A stretch of DNA of 15,908 nt, taken from the NCBI GenBank assembly GCA_022592445.1, contig JABYQR010000623.1, forward strand, positions 1 through 15,908. Reading direction: 5' to 3'. Origin of the DNA: Cytidiella melzeri (taxonomy: Eukaryota > Basidiomycota > Agaricomycetes > Polyporales > Irpicaceae). Under the pieces are notes generated by a model, which saw only the letters and a program-made list of their open reading frames with translations, was not told where the DNA came from and made no database searches. This document shows, one piece after another, positions 1-7,370 of this stretch. Position 1 is the stretch's first letter, and the number at the start of each line of letters is the position of its first letter. Both the position numbers and the translations under genes were made by a program.

Positions 1-840
1 GTAGGATTGGAAGTCTGTGACATATGTCCCTACGTCACGCGCATTCTTCTCCTTTTTCTCTGCTCCACAGAGCTTTTCCAACTCACGGATAGCGGTATCT
101 TCGGGCGTTGCATCGCCGAAGTACTTCTTGAGCTCAGTTTTAAACTTGGCCCATGTGTCAAGGTTGGCCGGCAGGTTACCATTGTGGTCCGCCATATGGT
201 CCGTGACCGGTATTGCCCATTGGGCAGCCTTCTCTGACAACCGATAAATTGCTGTCAGGACCTTGGTTTTTTCATTGGCAATACTGGCGGTCACCCAGTA
301 AGCCTCGCATTGTGACAGGAATCGTTCTAAGTCGCGGCCATGTTCGCCCTTGTATCTATCGGGCTTGGTGTCATTATTGTTGACCGTGACTTGCGGTCTC
401 GGCATTGCTTGCGTACCTGCAGCTATAATGGCTGCAATCAAGGCGGGGTCTACTGCTGGTGCTGTCATCATGACACGTGCGGAATTGATGGGGGCGACGG
501 TGGGTGTTTCAGGAGTTACCGGTGAGGTTTCTGGTATGGTTTCGAGGATGATGGGGGTGACGTCTGGTGAAACCGGTGGAATTTCCGGTACAACTAAACT
601 GGTATCAACTTCTTCAGGAACTCCGACAGTTAACGGAATTTGACTGTTATCACAGGGTACGTAACCAAAGTATCGTTGTCTTTGTCTGAAGTGACGAGAT
701 ACCACAAACTTTCGACTCCGGTTTGGACACGGCTGCTGTTCGCAGACTTCGATATACGCGTGATCCTCTTCGTTATCGTGACAGTCCACAAGATCGTCGG
801 GATCAAAAACGTGGAAAAGATTATCGCACTCAATGATTGC
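1..840 (-). CDS. Gag (capsid) polyprotein of element A, partial
   Basis: An uninterrupted frame runs from just after a TAA (843-841) to the window edge, 280 codons with no stop. The N-terminal part carries a Cys motif (EQQPCPNR at about 744-718) that recurs in element C (EAQPCPNR). A proline/threonine-rich stretch follows, then a helical capsid-like region from about 360 to 1 (KGEHGRDLERFLSQCEAYW near its start, TWAKFKTELKKYFGD near 145-110) of the retrotransposon Gag type. The zinc knuckle should lie beyond the left edge. There is no ATG near the beginning: the first in-frame ATGs are a pair near 471-466, although homology to element C begins upstream of them. The frame is +1 relative to ORF1. 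Assignment as Gag is secure; the initiation mechanism is not. Confidence 0.8.
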
Positions 841-847
841 TTATCTA

Positions 848-1578
848 CTACAGGGGAAGTTTTTTGAAGTATCCTCCGTCTGCTACAAATGCAACTCTAC
901 TCGTAACTTCCGTCAACCTCTTGCGTAATTGCGTGAAGTTGATCTGCCCTACTGACTGCAAACCCCAGTTCAGTGCTTTGAGCTGGGCAGGCGTGCGCGT
1001 GGAGAGTACTTCCTCCGTATGCTCTGTGAGGTACAGAAGCTTGTCGTTGAGTAGTAGGACTGACTTGACCTGTGCGTCGTTGCGGTCACGGGTCAGCTCG
1101 ATGAGGATCTTGAGGCGTTTAGTAGTGGCTTCAATCTTCGGCTTGAGAATACCGACTTGATCCTTGATTGAAAATTTGTGGAAGTCGAGCGTCACAGGTT
1201 TTTGCGCGTCCGGTCGAGGGGGTGCAGGTGCCCGAGCGATACGATCCATGAGAGATGGTTTCTCAATGCGGTCGGAGAGTGTTTGTGCGCGTTCCGTGCG
1301 TGTACGTTCTTTAATAGACTCGTTGTCACAAGCAAACTTTTCGTGGTCGAAAGCTGGGAGTCTGGTGCCGAGAGGGTGATAGTGGGGACGACGTGAGACG
1401 TAGGAGACAATGGCTTCGAGGTCTTTCTCTGGATAGAGGCGAGGACGACCTTGCTCACATAGTTCTCGGCGAGCTTCGAAGAAGGACTCGGGTACGCGGC
1501 GACAAATGCGTATGTCCTTAGGCACTACAACCACGAAGTGAGATGTAAGGTCAAAGGTCCGGGCCAATACAACGTACT
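848..1578 (-). CDS. ORF1 of element A, conserved protein of unknown function upstream of Gag
   Basis: The proposed mRNA joins A1578 to TG at 1524-1523, which creates an ATG, and reads on to TAG at 850-848 (about 225 aa). The protein is charged and largely helical. Blocks shared with ORF1 of element C include EKDLEAIVSYVSRR against EKELKAIASYVGRR, KPSLMDRI against KPSLAERF, and ALNWGLQSVGQINFTQLR against LLDWGLKAIGGIRFTGLR. Both proteins end within a few residues of one another. No enzymatic motif, zinc finger or transmembrane segment is visible. The open frame continues upstream of the intron to about 1690, but there it has no ATG and overlaps leader and LTR, so I take 1578/1524 as the start. 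I do not recognise the family. Confidence 0.6.
1525..1577 (-). other. Leader intron of element A that splits the ORF1 start codon
   Basis: A 53-nt candidate intron begins GTACGT (1577-1572), has a TTTGACC branch-like sequence about 30 nt before the 3' end, and ends GGTTGTAG (1525). The exon base before it is A and the bases after it are TG, so splicing makes ATG followed by CCT AAG (Pro-Lys). Element C has the same arrangement at 12901-12969. Without splicing the position reads GTG. Confidence 0.55.
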
Positions 1579-1672
1579 GGTAAACCGGGGGGACTAAACT
1601 TTTTAAAACTTTGGGGAAAAGGATGTATGCGATTGCGCGACGTCCAGGCGAGCGTAAGGAGATTCTACCTAA

Positions 1673-1979
1673 TGTCAAGAACACAACCAAACTCTATGAA
1701 GAGCGAGGAAGTGACGACAAGGAGAGAGGAACGACAAGCGAACTTGCGTGGACGATGACGACAGGAGTGTAGGTGATGAGGAGGAGTGGAGACACGACAA
1801 CGAGGGATCAGCTGACAATGAGCTAAAGACCAGGTTATATTAGTACTGTGAAGGACTAGGTACAAGGTGGACGTCACCTAAAGACCAGGAGGTAGAATCT
1901 GAGGTCTTTAGGGAGCTACAGGGTGGGTTTATATACATCTCAGACAAGGACCCCTGGTACCGGGTCTGTACTCCTAACA
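1673..1979 (-). repeat. 5' LTR of element A (307 bp)
   Basis: On the minus strand the sequence starts TGTTAGGAG (from 1979) and ends CTTGACA (to 1673), the TG...CA termini expected of an LTR. A TATA-like GTATATAAAC lies at about 1936-1927. The base after the inner end begins TTAGGT, exactly as after the inner end of the element C LTR (12797), which supports the boundary. The second LTR is outside the window, so the ends are inferred rather than proven by comparison. Confidence 0.6.
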
Positions 1980-2166
1980 CTGCCGTGGGAATGTATGGTG
2001 TGCTATGGTGCGATGTTCTATAATGTTCCAGCACCTTCTATGATCATGTGACCAGTCTGTCACATGCACTTTGATCACATGCAGTAGCCATGTACCATCG
2101 ATAAGATAAGATAAGGAAATTGAGAAGGTAGGATAACAAAAATAAAAGGAAAAGAAAGGAAAAAGT
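1980..2166 (+). other. Short stretch between element A and Gag of element B, probably leader or LTR remnant of B
   Basis: This 187-bp stretch carries no coding sequence. It holds a perfect 8-bp inverted repeat, CATGTGAC (2045-2052) and GTCACATG (2059-2066), around a 6-nt loop, then three GATAA copies at about 2099-2114 and an A-rich run up to Gag. No 5' LTR of element B is recognisable, so element A probably inserted into the 5' end of B, leaving the rest of B's LTR to the left of the window, or B is 5'-truncated. Confidence 0.45.
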
Positions 2167-3435
2167 GTGCATGGTCGTGACATCTATCTTGACCAAGACA
2201 ACGAGTGGGAACATTACACAGCTGAGATTTGTCCCAATTGTGAACTAGCAAACCAAACAGTAACACCGCCACACCCAGACTTTGAAGTTGTGGACATTGC
2301 CCAAGTTGAACGACACTTGCGAGAAGCCAGAAGACGCGACAAGAGACGAGCAGAAGTACCATCTGCTAGTAACAAACCACCACTATTGTTAGAAGAACTC
2401 GCAGTAGCACCAAAGCCAACAATGAGTACCCCTCAAGAAGCAATACAACCCGAAGATACCCAAGCACCAGGGACTGAAAGAGAACAAAGGCCATTTACAC
2501 CATTTACTACCCATGACGACGACAACTCTTCAGCCCCAGATCCACATCGACCCATCTTCCGACCCTATGATAGGGAAGGTTATGAGAAAAGGAAACAATC
2601 AGACCCTTTCGACCCCAAGTACCCCTTTGACAGATATTCCGACGCCCCAACCAATGACCGAGCACCACCTGAAAGCGAGTGGGAAAAGCTCAAACTCCGT
2701 GATCCCCAAGACTTTGATGGCAGGGCAGAGAAGTTTGATGAATGGTGGACCAACATGTTGATGTACATCAAAATGCAGCCCAAGCGATTTGCTCTAGCCA
2801 TACACAAGATTGTTTGCGTACTCAGCTACATGAATGGAGGAACAGCTGGACCATGGGCTATGTTGAAGAAGAAACAATACCTGATGGAAGATTTGCCACA
2901 CTGGAGAGAATTCTGCGATGAAGTGTTGATGTTCTTCCAGGACAAAGGACTCAGAGAACGAGCATTGGCCAAGCTTGAAAGGGCAAATCAAGGCTCGAGA
3001 ACAGTCCAAGAATACAACAATGATTTTTCCGTATTGCTGGGACAATACGGCGAGAACCGAGACGAGACAGCGGTAATGGCTTGGTACAAGCGCGGACTCA
3101 AGTGGAGCCTCCTTAACGCCCTTCATAATCTACACCATCAACCGGAGAACCTCGGAGAAATGATGATAGAAGCGCTCCGGCTAGAAACAAACCGACAACT
3201 CCTGACGCTCGATCTGGCTGCTCATAATGGCCGTGGCAAGAGTGAGGGGGGAAGTCAGTCTACTCAAACCCCCTACTCCAACAACCACCAAGCCACTGCA
3301 AGAGTTATGAACGCAGCAGATTGTGAGCGTCACTTCAGAGACAAACTATGCTTCAGGTGCCATCAGCCTGGTCACAAAGCTAACGATCTCTCCTTCCATC
3401 CCGACTATAGGCCAAACCCACGCACGCAACCTTGA
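2146..3435 (+). CDS. Gag polyprotein of element B
   Basis: The frame is open from 2146 and ends at TGA 3433-3435. The first ATG is at 2422, but the upstream part is protein-like and carries an EICPNCE motif near 2226-2246 resembling the Cys motif in the Gag N-termini of A and C, so an unseen upstream exon or a non-AUG start is possible. A disordered acidic/proline-rich stretch is followed by a helical capsid domain from about 2680 to 3230 (EKFDEWWTNMLMYIK, ERALAKLERANQGSRTVQEY). A CCHC knuckle begins at 3349 (CFRC...GH) but the fourth ligand is Leu (CTC 3388-3390) instead of Cys. The TGA interrupts a frame that otherwise continues to 4011. Confidence 0.75.
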   Translation, partial: KEKKGKSVHGRDIYLDQDNEWEHYTAEICPNCELANQTVTPPHPDFEVVDIAQVERHLREARRRDKRRAEVPSASNKPPLLLEELAVAPKPTMSTPQEAIQPEDTQAPGTEREQRPFTPFTTHDDDNSSAPDPHRPIFRPYDREGYEKRKQSDPFDPKYPFDRYSDAPTNDRAPPESEWEKLKLRDPQDFDGRAEKFDEWWTNMLMYIKMQPKRFALAIHKIVCVLSYMNGGTAGPWAMLKKKQYLMEDLPHWREFCDEVLMFFQDKGLRERALAKLERANQGSRTVQEYNNDFSVLLGQYGENRDETAVMAWYKRGLKWSLLNALHNLHHQPENLGEMMIEALRLETNRQLLTLDLAAHNGRGKSEGGSQSTQTPYSNNHQATARVMNAADCERHFRDKLCFRCHQPGHKANDLSFHPDYRPNPRTQP

Positions 3436-3946
3436 GCGCAAAACCCGCCACCTGCGCTCCAAGCTGCAACGATGGTTGAAGGAGAAAGATCAGGCGCCAG
3501 CACTTTGGAAGCGAGAGGGGAGGAGGTTGGTCAGGAGGACACCGCAGGAGTTATACGTTGCACGCGTGGCAGCGTGGCGGGCGATTCAGGCGAGACGGTT
3601 GGAGCTCTCAAAGAGTTACATCGTCGACACAATGGAGGGGGGACCCTGCAAGTTTTGTGGTCCGGCCGAGCACAGGAACGGGGTCTTTATGACCAATCAG
3701 GAGGCGGAATGCATGAGGGAATGGAGAACCATGGCCTTCGCAGGCCCGGATATGATAGACTGGGCCAACGACTCGTACTGGATAAGTTGGGCAGCGCACA
3801 AACAGGACGATCTGGGGGTGACGCAGGAGGAAGTGGAGAGGTGGCTCAACTTAGAGTGGGTACGGCCGCCCCTCTTCCGGGTCCAAAAATGGCAGGACAG
3901 AATACCGAAACTCAGCCGAATTTGGAAATGGTCTATAGGGCTGTAG
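3434..3946 (+). CDS. Extra ORF in the +1 frame inside gag of element B, unknown function
   Basis: From about 3434 to TAG 3944-3946, the frame +1 to gag encodes about 170 residues that look like real protein: many Trp, charged helices (RKTRHLRSKLQRWLKEK), a small Cys/His cluster (PCKFCGPAEH at about 3647-3676) and an EEVERWLNLEWVRPPLF block. The gag frame over the same bases is Gly-rich and reads like a shadow. The open frame starts upstream at 3323, but that part overlaps the zinc knuckle and is itself a shadow; the first ATG is at 3632-3634. The gag stop context is CCT TGA G, where skipping one base would enter this frame. Composition here is markedly G-rich compared with the A-rich pol. No counterpart was seen in element C. 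It may be an accessory ORF, a captured segment, or gag sequence out of frame through two compensating indels. Confidence 0.5.
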   Translation, partial: ERKTRHLRSKLQRWLKEKDQAPALWKREGRRLVRRTPQELYVARVAAWRAIQARRLELSKSYIVDTMEGGPCKFCGPAEHRNGVFMTNQEAECMREWRTMAFAGPDMIDWANDSYWISWAAHKQDDLGVTQEEVERWLNLEWVRPPLFRVQKWQDRIPKLSRIWKWSIGL

Positions 3947-4011
3947 CGGGACTACCGGTTGAAGAGAGAGGCCTGTTTTTAGACGAACTTGAAGAAAGAG
4001 AGGGTTTTTAG
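3436..4011 (+). CDS. In-frame continuation of element B gag after the TGA; C-terminal Gag segment
   Basis: The gag frame stays open for 191 codons after TGA 3433-3435, to TAG 4009-4011. Only its last part looks genuinely coding: from about 3890 on it reads NTETQPNLEMVYRAVAGLP and then an acidic helix ending EEREGF, which resembles the acidic tails that end Gag in many fungal Ty3-type elements. The middle (about 3470-3880) is Gly-rich and overlaps the protein-like +1 ORF. Read this as the end of Gag that leads into the frameshift site; whether it is reached by readthrough, by frame changes, or not at all cannot be told from one copy. Confidence 0.45.
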   Translation, partial: AQNPPPALQAATMVEGERSGASTLEARGEEVGQEDTAGVIRCTRGSVAGDSGETVGALKELHRRHNGGGTLQVLWSGRAQERGLYDQSGGGMHEGMENHGLRRPGYDRLGQRLVLDKLGSAQTGRSGGDAGGSGEVAQLRVGTAAPLPGPKMAGQNTETQPNLEMVYRAVAGLPVEERGLFLDELEEREGF

Positions 4012-5714
4012 TTTATCCTACACCCTCGACGTGTGTTAGGATCAAGGCGAACCGTGTAACGGCTAGTGACCTTTCAATATCATTTGCTGGCAAAATCACA
4101 CACAATCGCGAAATCGTCGAAGTTCAAGTCTTGGTTGATAGTGGTGTGACGCATTGCTTCATCCATGAAAAAGTCCTCAATCGTAACAAGTGGGAGGCAA
4201 ACCCGTTACCAAAGCCATTTGGAGTCCAGAACGTTGACGGTACCATCAACGTGGCAGGACGAATTACTCATGGCATATACTTGCCATTAGTGGTGGGACA
4301 AAGAGTCCACTATGAACTGTTTTACGTGACCAACCTCGGTCGAGACGACATCATCGTAGGAATGACTTGGTTGAAGAAACACAATCCCTCGATAGACTGG
4401 AAGACCAAATGCATACAATTCAAAGATGGCAATAAGGTCCATTGTGAAGATCCCCTCACAATCAAGATCATTCAAGCAATTAAGCGGATACAACCGCCAG
4501 ATAAACAGTTCACAACAGCCGACAAACCCGCATCAAATTTGTTGACAAAGAAACGTTCATTCATGGTAGAAGAAGTCGAGGAAGTTCCGAACTACGCCGG
4601 AGAGAAGCTTCCTTCAGACGCCGTCCACATCATGGAACCAATAGTCCAATCCCAAGAAGGAATTGTGGAGGTCCATAGTCCTCCCACGATGCATAAGGAA
4701 GTGCATGCAGATACGACACCAACTGCAGATTATATTACACCTTCAAAGATCTCAGTCACTCCAGAATGGGTAGCCAAACAGGAAGAGTCACTCTATTGGG
4801 CCAAGGACTACCTATGGCACGAAGAGACCATTGATGAAGCAATAGCGGGAGGCGAAGATCTCATCTACATCTGGGTAAAACACAATGTGTCTCAACAAGT
4901 GGCCGAAGCGCAGCACAAGGAGAAAACCGAACAAACTATTGAAGACATCGTACCAGCTGAGTTCTTGGGATTCCGATTTGTGTTTGGGAAGCACGCATCA
5001 GAACGACTACCAGAACGAAAGAAATGGGATCACGCGATAGACCTTGTACCGGGAGCAGAAATGAAGAACTGTAAAGTTTACCCGCTGTCACAACCGGAAC
5101 AAGTCGAACTCAACAACTTCATTACAGAACACCTGCGGAAAGGATACATACGACCCTCGAAGTCTCTAATGGCTTCTCCATTCTTCTTTTTCAAAAAGAA
5201 GGATGGCTCATTGCGACCAATACAAGACTACCAAATCCTGAACACCATGACAAAGAAGAACACATACCCACTACCACTGATTCCGGAACTTATTGACAAA
5301 CTCAACGGAGCAAAGATCTTCACCAAACTGCATGTACGATGTGGATACAACAATGTACGCATTAAAGAAGGCGACGAGTGGAAGGCAGCATTCAAGACCA
5401 ACCTCGGCCTGTTTGAGCCGACAGTCATGTTTTTTGGACTTACCAACTCGCCAGCAATGTTCCAATCCATGATGAACGAGATATTTGCAGATCTTATTGA
5501 CACAGGGCACGTAGTAGTTTATATGGACGACATCCTCATCTTTACCGAAGACCGGCCAACACACGACATCCTCATCAAACAGGTGTTACAACGGCTGAAA
5601 GACAACGACCTGTTCCTGAAACCGGAGAAATGCATGTTCCGACAATCACGCATCGAATACCTTGGGCTCATTGTGTCTTACAACAACCTAGAGATGGACC
5701 GGGTGTATTTTTGA
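3993..5714 (+). pseudogene. Pol of element B: protease and inactive, truncated reverse transcriptase
   Basis: The frame opens at 3993 and ends at TGA 5712-5714. A retropepsin-like aspartic protease comes first: DSGVT at 4137-4151 (normally DSGAT), with the second-half motif IIVGMTWLKKHNPSIDW near 4350. A linker follows, then the reverse transcriptase from about 5000: FFFFKKKDGSLRPIQDYQILN (motif 1-2 region), FTKLHVRCGYNNVRI, FGLTNSPAMFQ, YMDD (5520-5531) and EYLGLI. Motif A has His (CAT 5331-5333) where the first catalytic Asp is expected in FTKLDVR, and Cys replaces the usual Trp three residues on. Coding homology ends near 5700, so RNase H and integrase are lost. Some residues could still act as decoys, but polymerase activity is not expected. 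Confidence 0.85.
4002..4011 (+). promoter_or_regulatory. Candidate -1 ribosomal frameshift site, gag-pol junction of element B
   Basis: The sequence is G GGT TTT TAG in the gag frame: a canonical X XXY YYZ heptamer directly followed by the gag stop codon. A -1 slip enters the frame opening at 3993, which runs without a stop into the protease. GGGUUUU is a known viral slippery sequence (barley yellow dwarf virus). Element C has G GAT TTT TAG at the same place. Confidence 0.6.
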
Positions 5715-5873
5715 CGCATCTAGATGGCTGACCTAGAAAGTCTTTGCATTTCAAGTTAAACACATGCTATAGCCTGTGGTAAATTCTACTTTATTTTGGT
5801 CTAAAGCATAGTATTTGGATGCTAGTTTGTACCTGCTGTGTACAGATATGAACAACGGTATGTATGTATTCTG

Positions 5874-6517
5874 TCAATTATCTCTAAATACAGCATCTGC
5901 TGAGAAGGTCTCGATATTAGTGAGGAAAGCGTTTGCAGCTGATTTAGTTTGTTGCAGCCGTGACTTCCATTCACGGTTGGACACCGGGGTTGCCGTTCCT
6001 TCAACAATGTCCTTTAATCGTTTCTGAAACCAGTCCTCTGCCTCCTGAGACCAAAATCCTACATTGAGCCCTGAGTCAAGCCACGTATTGTGTATTGGCC
6101 ACCATGACACAATTGATCCATGGTCTGCTGCTTGTGCTTGGTGTTCAAGTCAGTCTATGTATGACCTCATAAATTGACATGCCACATACGGGTTTGTACA
6201 CGGTATACACCTGAAATGACATACTGCTCCTGCAATGTCAGTGTGGTTTCAGCGTATAAATCCCGGTTTGCCACTATCCGTTTGAGTTGAACATGACCCG
6301 AACATTCGTTGACAGGTGGACCTTCCAGGACGTTGTTTATGCTACATACTCCCCAAGCAAGACGCCATGCAATGCCACCCTGAGTAAGTGCTGTTTGTCC
6401 AGCAACACCTTCCAGCAGGTTGTCTCGAACTCGAATGTACATGTTATAGTCTTCCATCGTGAGATTAGTGTTGTGTGGTTTGACACCAAGTCCTATGGGA
6501 GCGTTGTCGAGTATCAT
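5874..6517 (-). CDS. Two-exon gene of unknown function, basidiomycete-type hypothetical protein
   Basis: Exons 6517-6211 and 6124-5874 flank an 86-nt intron (donor GTGTAT at 6210, acceptor GCAGCAG at 6125) and join in phase to give about 185 aa. The splice creates the run ISDHGSIVSWWPIHNTW across the junction. Later blocks are GLNVGFWSQEAEDWFQKRL and NREWKSRL. The start chosen is the ATG of MILDNAPIGLGV, but the frame remains protein-like upstream to an acceptor-like CTGACAG at about 6571, so a further 5' exon is likely. There is no signal peptide, membrane segment or catalytic motif that I can name. I believe similar Trp-rich proteins recur in mushroom genomes near mobile elements, but that is memory, not a search. 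It is divergent to the dioxygenase gene, with a repeat-rich spacer between them. Confidence 0.6.
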
Positions 6518-6579
6518 GTTGGTAGGTATTGTATTTTGCGCGTCTTGCTCGACAGCGGACGTAATTTTTTGCCTGTCAG

Positions 6580-6642
6580 CACCGAGTTACGCTTTGTGGC
6601 CACCGAGTTACCCTTTGTGGCCACCGAGTTACCTTTTGTGGC
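6580..6642. repeat. Three tandem copies of a 21-bp unit upstream of the minus-strand gene
   Basis: Units at 6580-6600, 6601-6621 and 6622-6642 differ by one or two bases. Read on the minus strand after an ATG (6654-6652), they encode ATKGNSV, ATKGNSV, ATKRNSV in a 47-codon ORF that ends at TGA 6516-6514, overlapping the ATG of the next ORF as ATGA. Each unit also contains a GGTAACT donor-like site, so the array may be part of a 5' exon-intron boundary. Confidence 0.75.
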
Positions 6643-6739
6643 GCATGAGGACATTGCTCCCTCTGTTTTCCTCCCGCCTCTCACCTCCATACGCTTGCCC
6701 GCTCTCACCCCTATATCGTTGCACACCCTCAAGGTCGGC

Positions 6740-6745
6740 TTTATA
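6740..6745 (-). promoter_or_regulatory. TATA-like box of the minus-strand gene
   Basis: TATAAA on the minus strand lies about 85 nt upstream of the ATG at 6654-6652, a plausible promoter position. No other promoter element is evident. Confidence 0.35.
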
Positions 6746-6790
6746 CTTCGTCTTGAAATGACAGAACCGGTGAGTACATGTTTGTGCCTA

Positions 6791-7131
6791 TTGTTCTATA
6801 CACACAGGGGTATTCGTTCGTACAATGCGGCAGTTGCGGCATTGTGCGATTCGGTATTGCTCTTGTGATGGTGTACAAGCTTGGTGTTGCAGGGCCGACC
6901 TGTTCGGTAGTTTGCTATACTTGTGTTTTTGTGTATCTCTCTCGACGCCAGACGCTGTCTCTTTTTCTATACACGCAGCATTGTATTTGTTCGTACGATG
7001 CGGCAGTTGCGGCATTGTGCGATACGGTATTACTCTTGTGATGTCGTATACGTTTGGTGTTGCAGGGCCGACATGCTCGGTGGTTTGCTGCAGTCGTAAT
7101 TTGGTGTATCTCTCTTGATGCCGGACGCTCT
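6791..7131. repeat. Tandem duplication, two diverged copies of about 171 bp
   Basis: Copy 1 (about 6791-6960) and copy 2 (about 6961-7131) share blocks such as ATGCGGCAGTTGCGGCATTG, GGTGTTGCAGGGCCGAC and GTGTATCTCTCT, with spacing of 171-173 bp. Divergence by scattered substitutions and small indels shows it is not recent. It lies between two divergently transcribed genes. No convincing coding frame is shared by the copies. Confidence 0.8.
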
Positions 7132-7256
7132 CTCCTCGATCAAGTGGACAAGAGCATCTATTGCACTGTGCGTCACTCCGCTCCTCGTTTCAAGCGGCTC
7201 TCCTGATATCTCCACGTATAATTCACTTTATTACTCGTCCACACCTTCTATGAGAT

Positions 7257-7370
7257 GTTCGTCAGTGTCTCGAACCACCCGTAATGGGTATCAGGCACGT
7301 ACGTCACTGCACCGGAGACCCCACTGTGTTGACCTGTCACGGTGACTTTAGGAACGGGTGGGACGCCCCT
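7257..7370 (+). repeat. Diverged direct repeat, copy 1 (about 114 bp)
   Basis: It matches 8248-8362 from GTTCGTCAGTG to GGAACGG(G/A)TGGGA(C/T)GCC. The coding-like frame of copy 2 (GDQARTSPGPNTPLSS) is broken by indels here, so copy 1 looks like a decayed duplicate of the exon region. Confidence 0.7.

Larger units (their letters stand above)
1..1979 (-). mobile_element. Ty3/Gypsy-type LTR retrotransposon A, 5' half, runs off the left edge
   Basis: Read on the minus strand, the order is LTR (1979-1673), leader with intron, ORF1 (to 848) and the start of Gag (840-1). The rest of Gag, Pol and the other LTR lie outside the window. The layout and the ORF1 and Gag proteins match element C at 12181-15908, so the two belong to one clade, but they are clearly diverged and the LTRs differ in length (307 versus 616 bp). 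The outer LTR end is followed by 1980-1984 (ctgcc), the expected place for a target-site duplication, which cannot be checked without the other end. No internal stop was found in ORF1 or in the visible Gag, so this copy looks better preserved than element B. Confidence 0.8.
2146..5703 (+). mobile_element. Decayed Ty3/Gypsy-type retrotransposon B: gag, protease and part of the reverse transcriptase
   Basis: In order: Gag (to 3435, with an in-frame continuation to 4011), an overlapping extra ORF (3434-3946), a -1 frameshift site (4002-4011), then Pol with protease and reverse transcriptase to 5714. RNase H, integrase, chromodomain and both LTRs are absent. Homology to RT stops at about 5700, just after the thumb-side EYLGLI motif, and unrelated sequence follows, so the 3' half was lost. 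Motif A of the RT carries His where the catalytic Asp should be. The element is dead by itself. Confidence 0.8.

Noticed and set aside
350..643. 97-codon plus-strand ORF rich in Gly/Val/Thr
   Set aside because: It is the shadow of the minus-strand Gag of element A, whose Pro/Thr-rich stretch gives this composition on the other strand.
3323..3433. 5' part of the +1 frame ORF as coding sequence
   Set aside because: It overlaps the Gag zinc knuckle, which is clearly coded in the other frame; the +1 frame only becomes protein-like from about 3434.
6791..7131. CRISPR-like or satellite array
   Set aside because: Only two diverged copies of about 171 bp, and no short repeat-spacer pattern.
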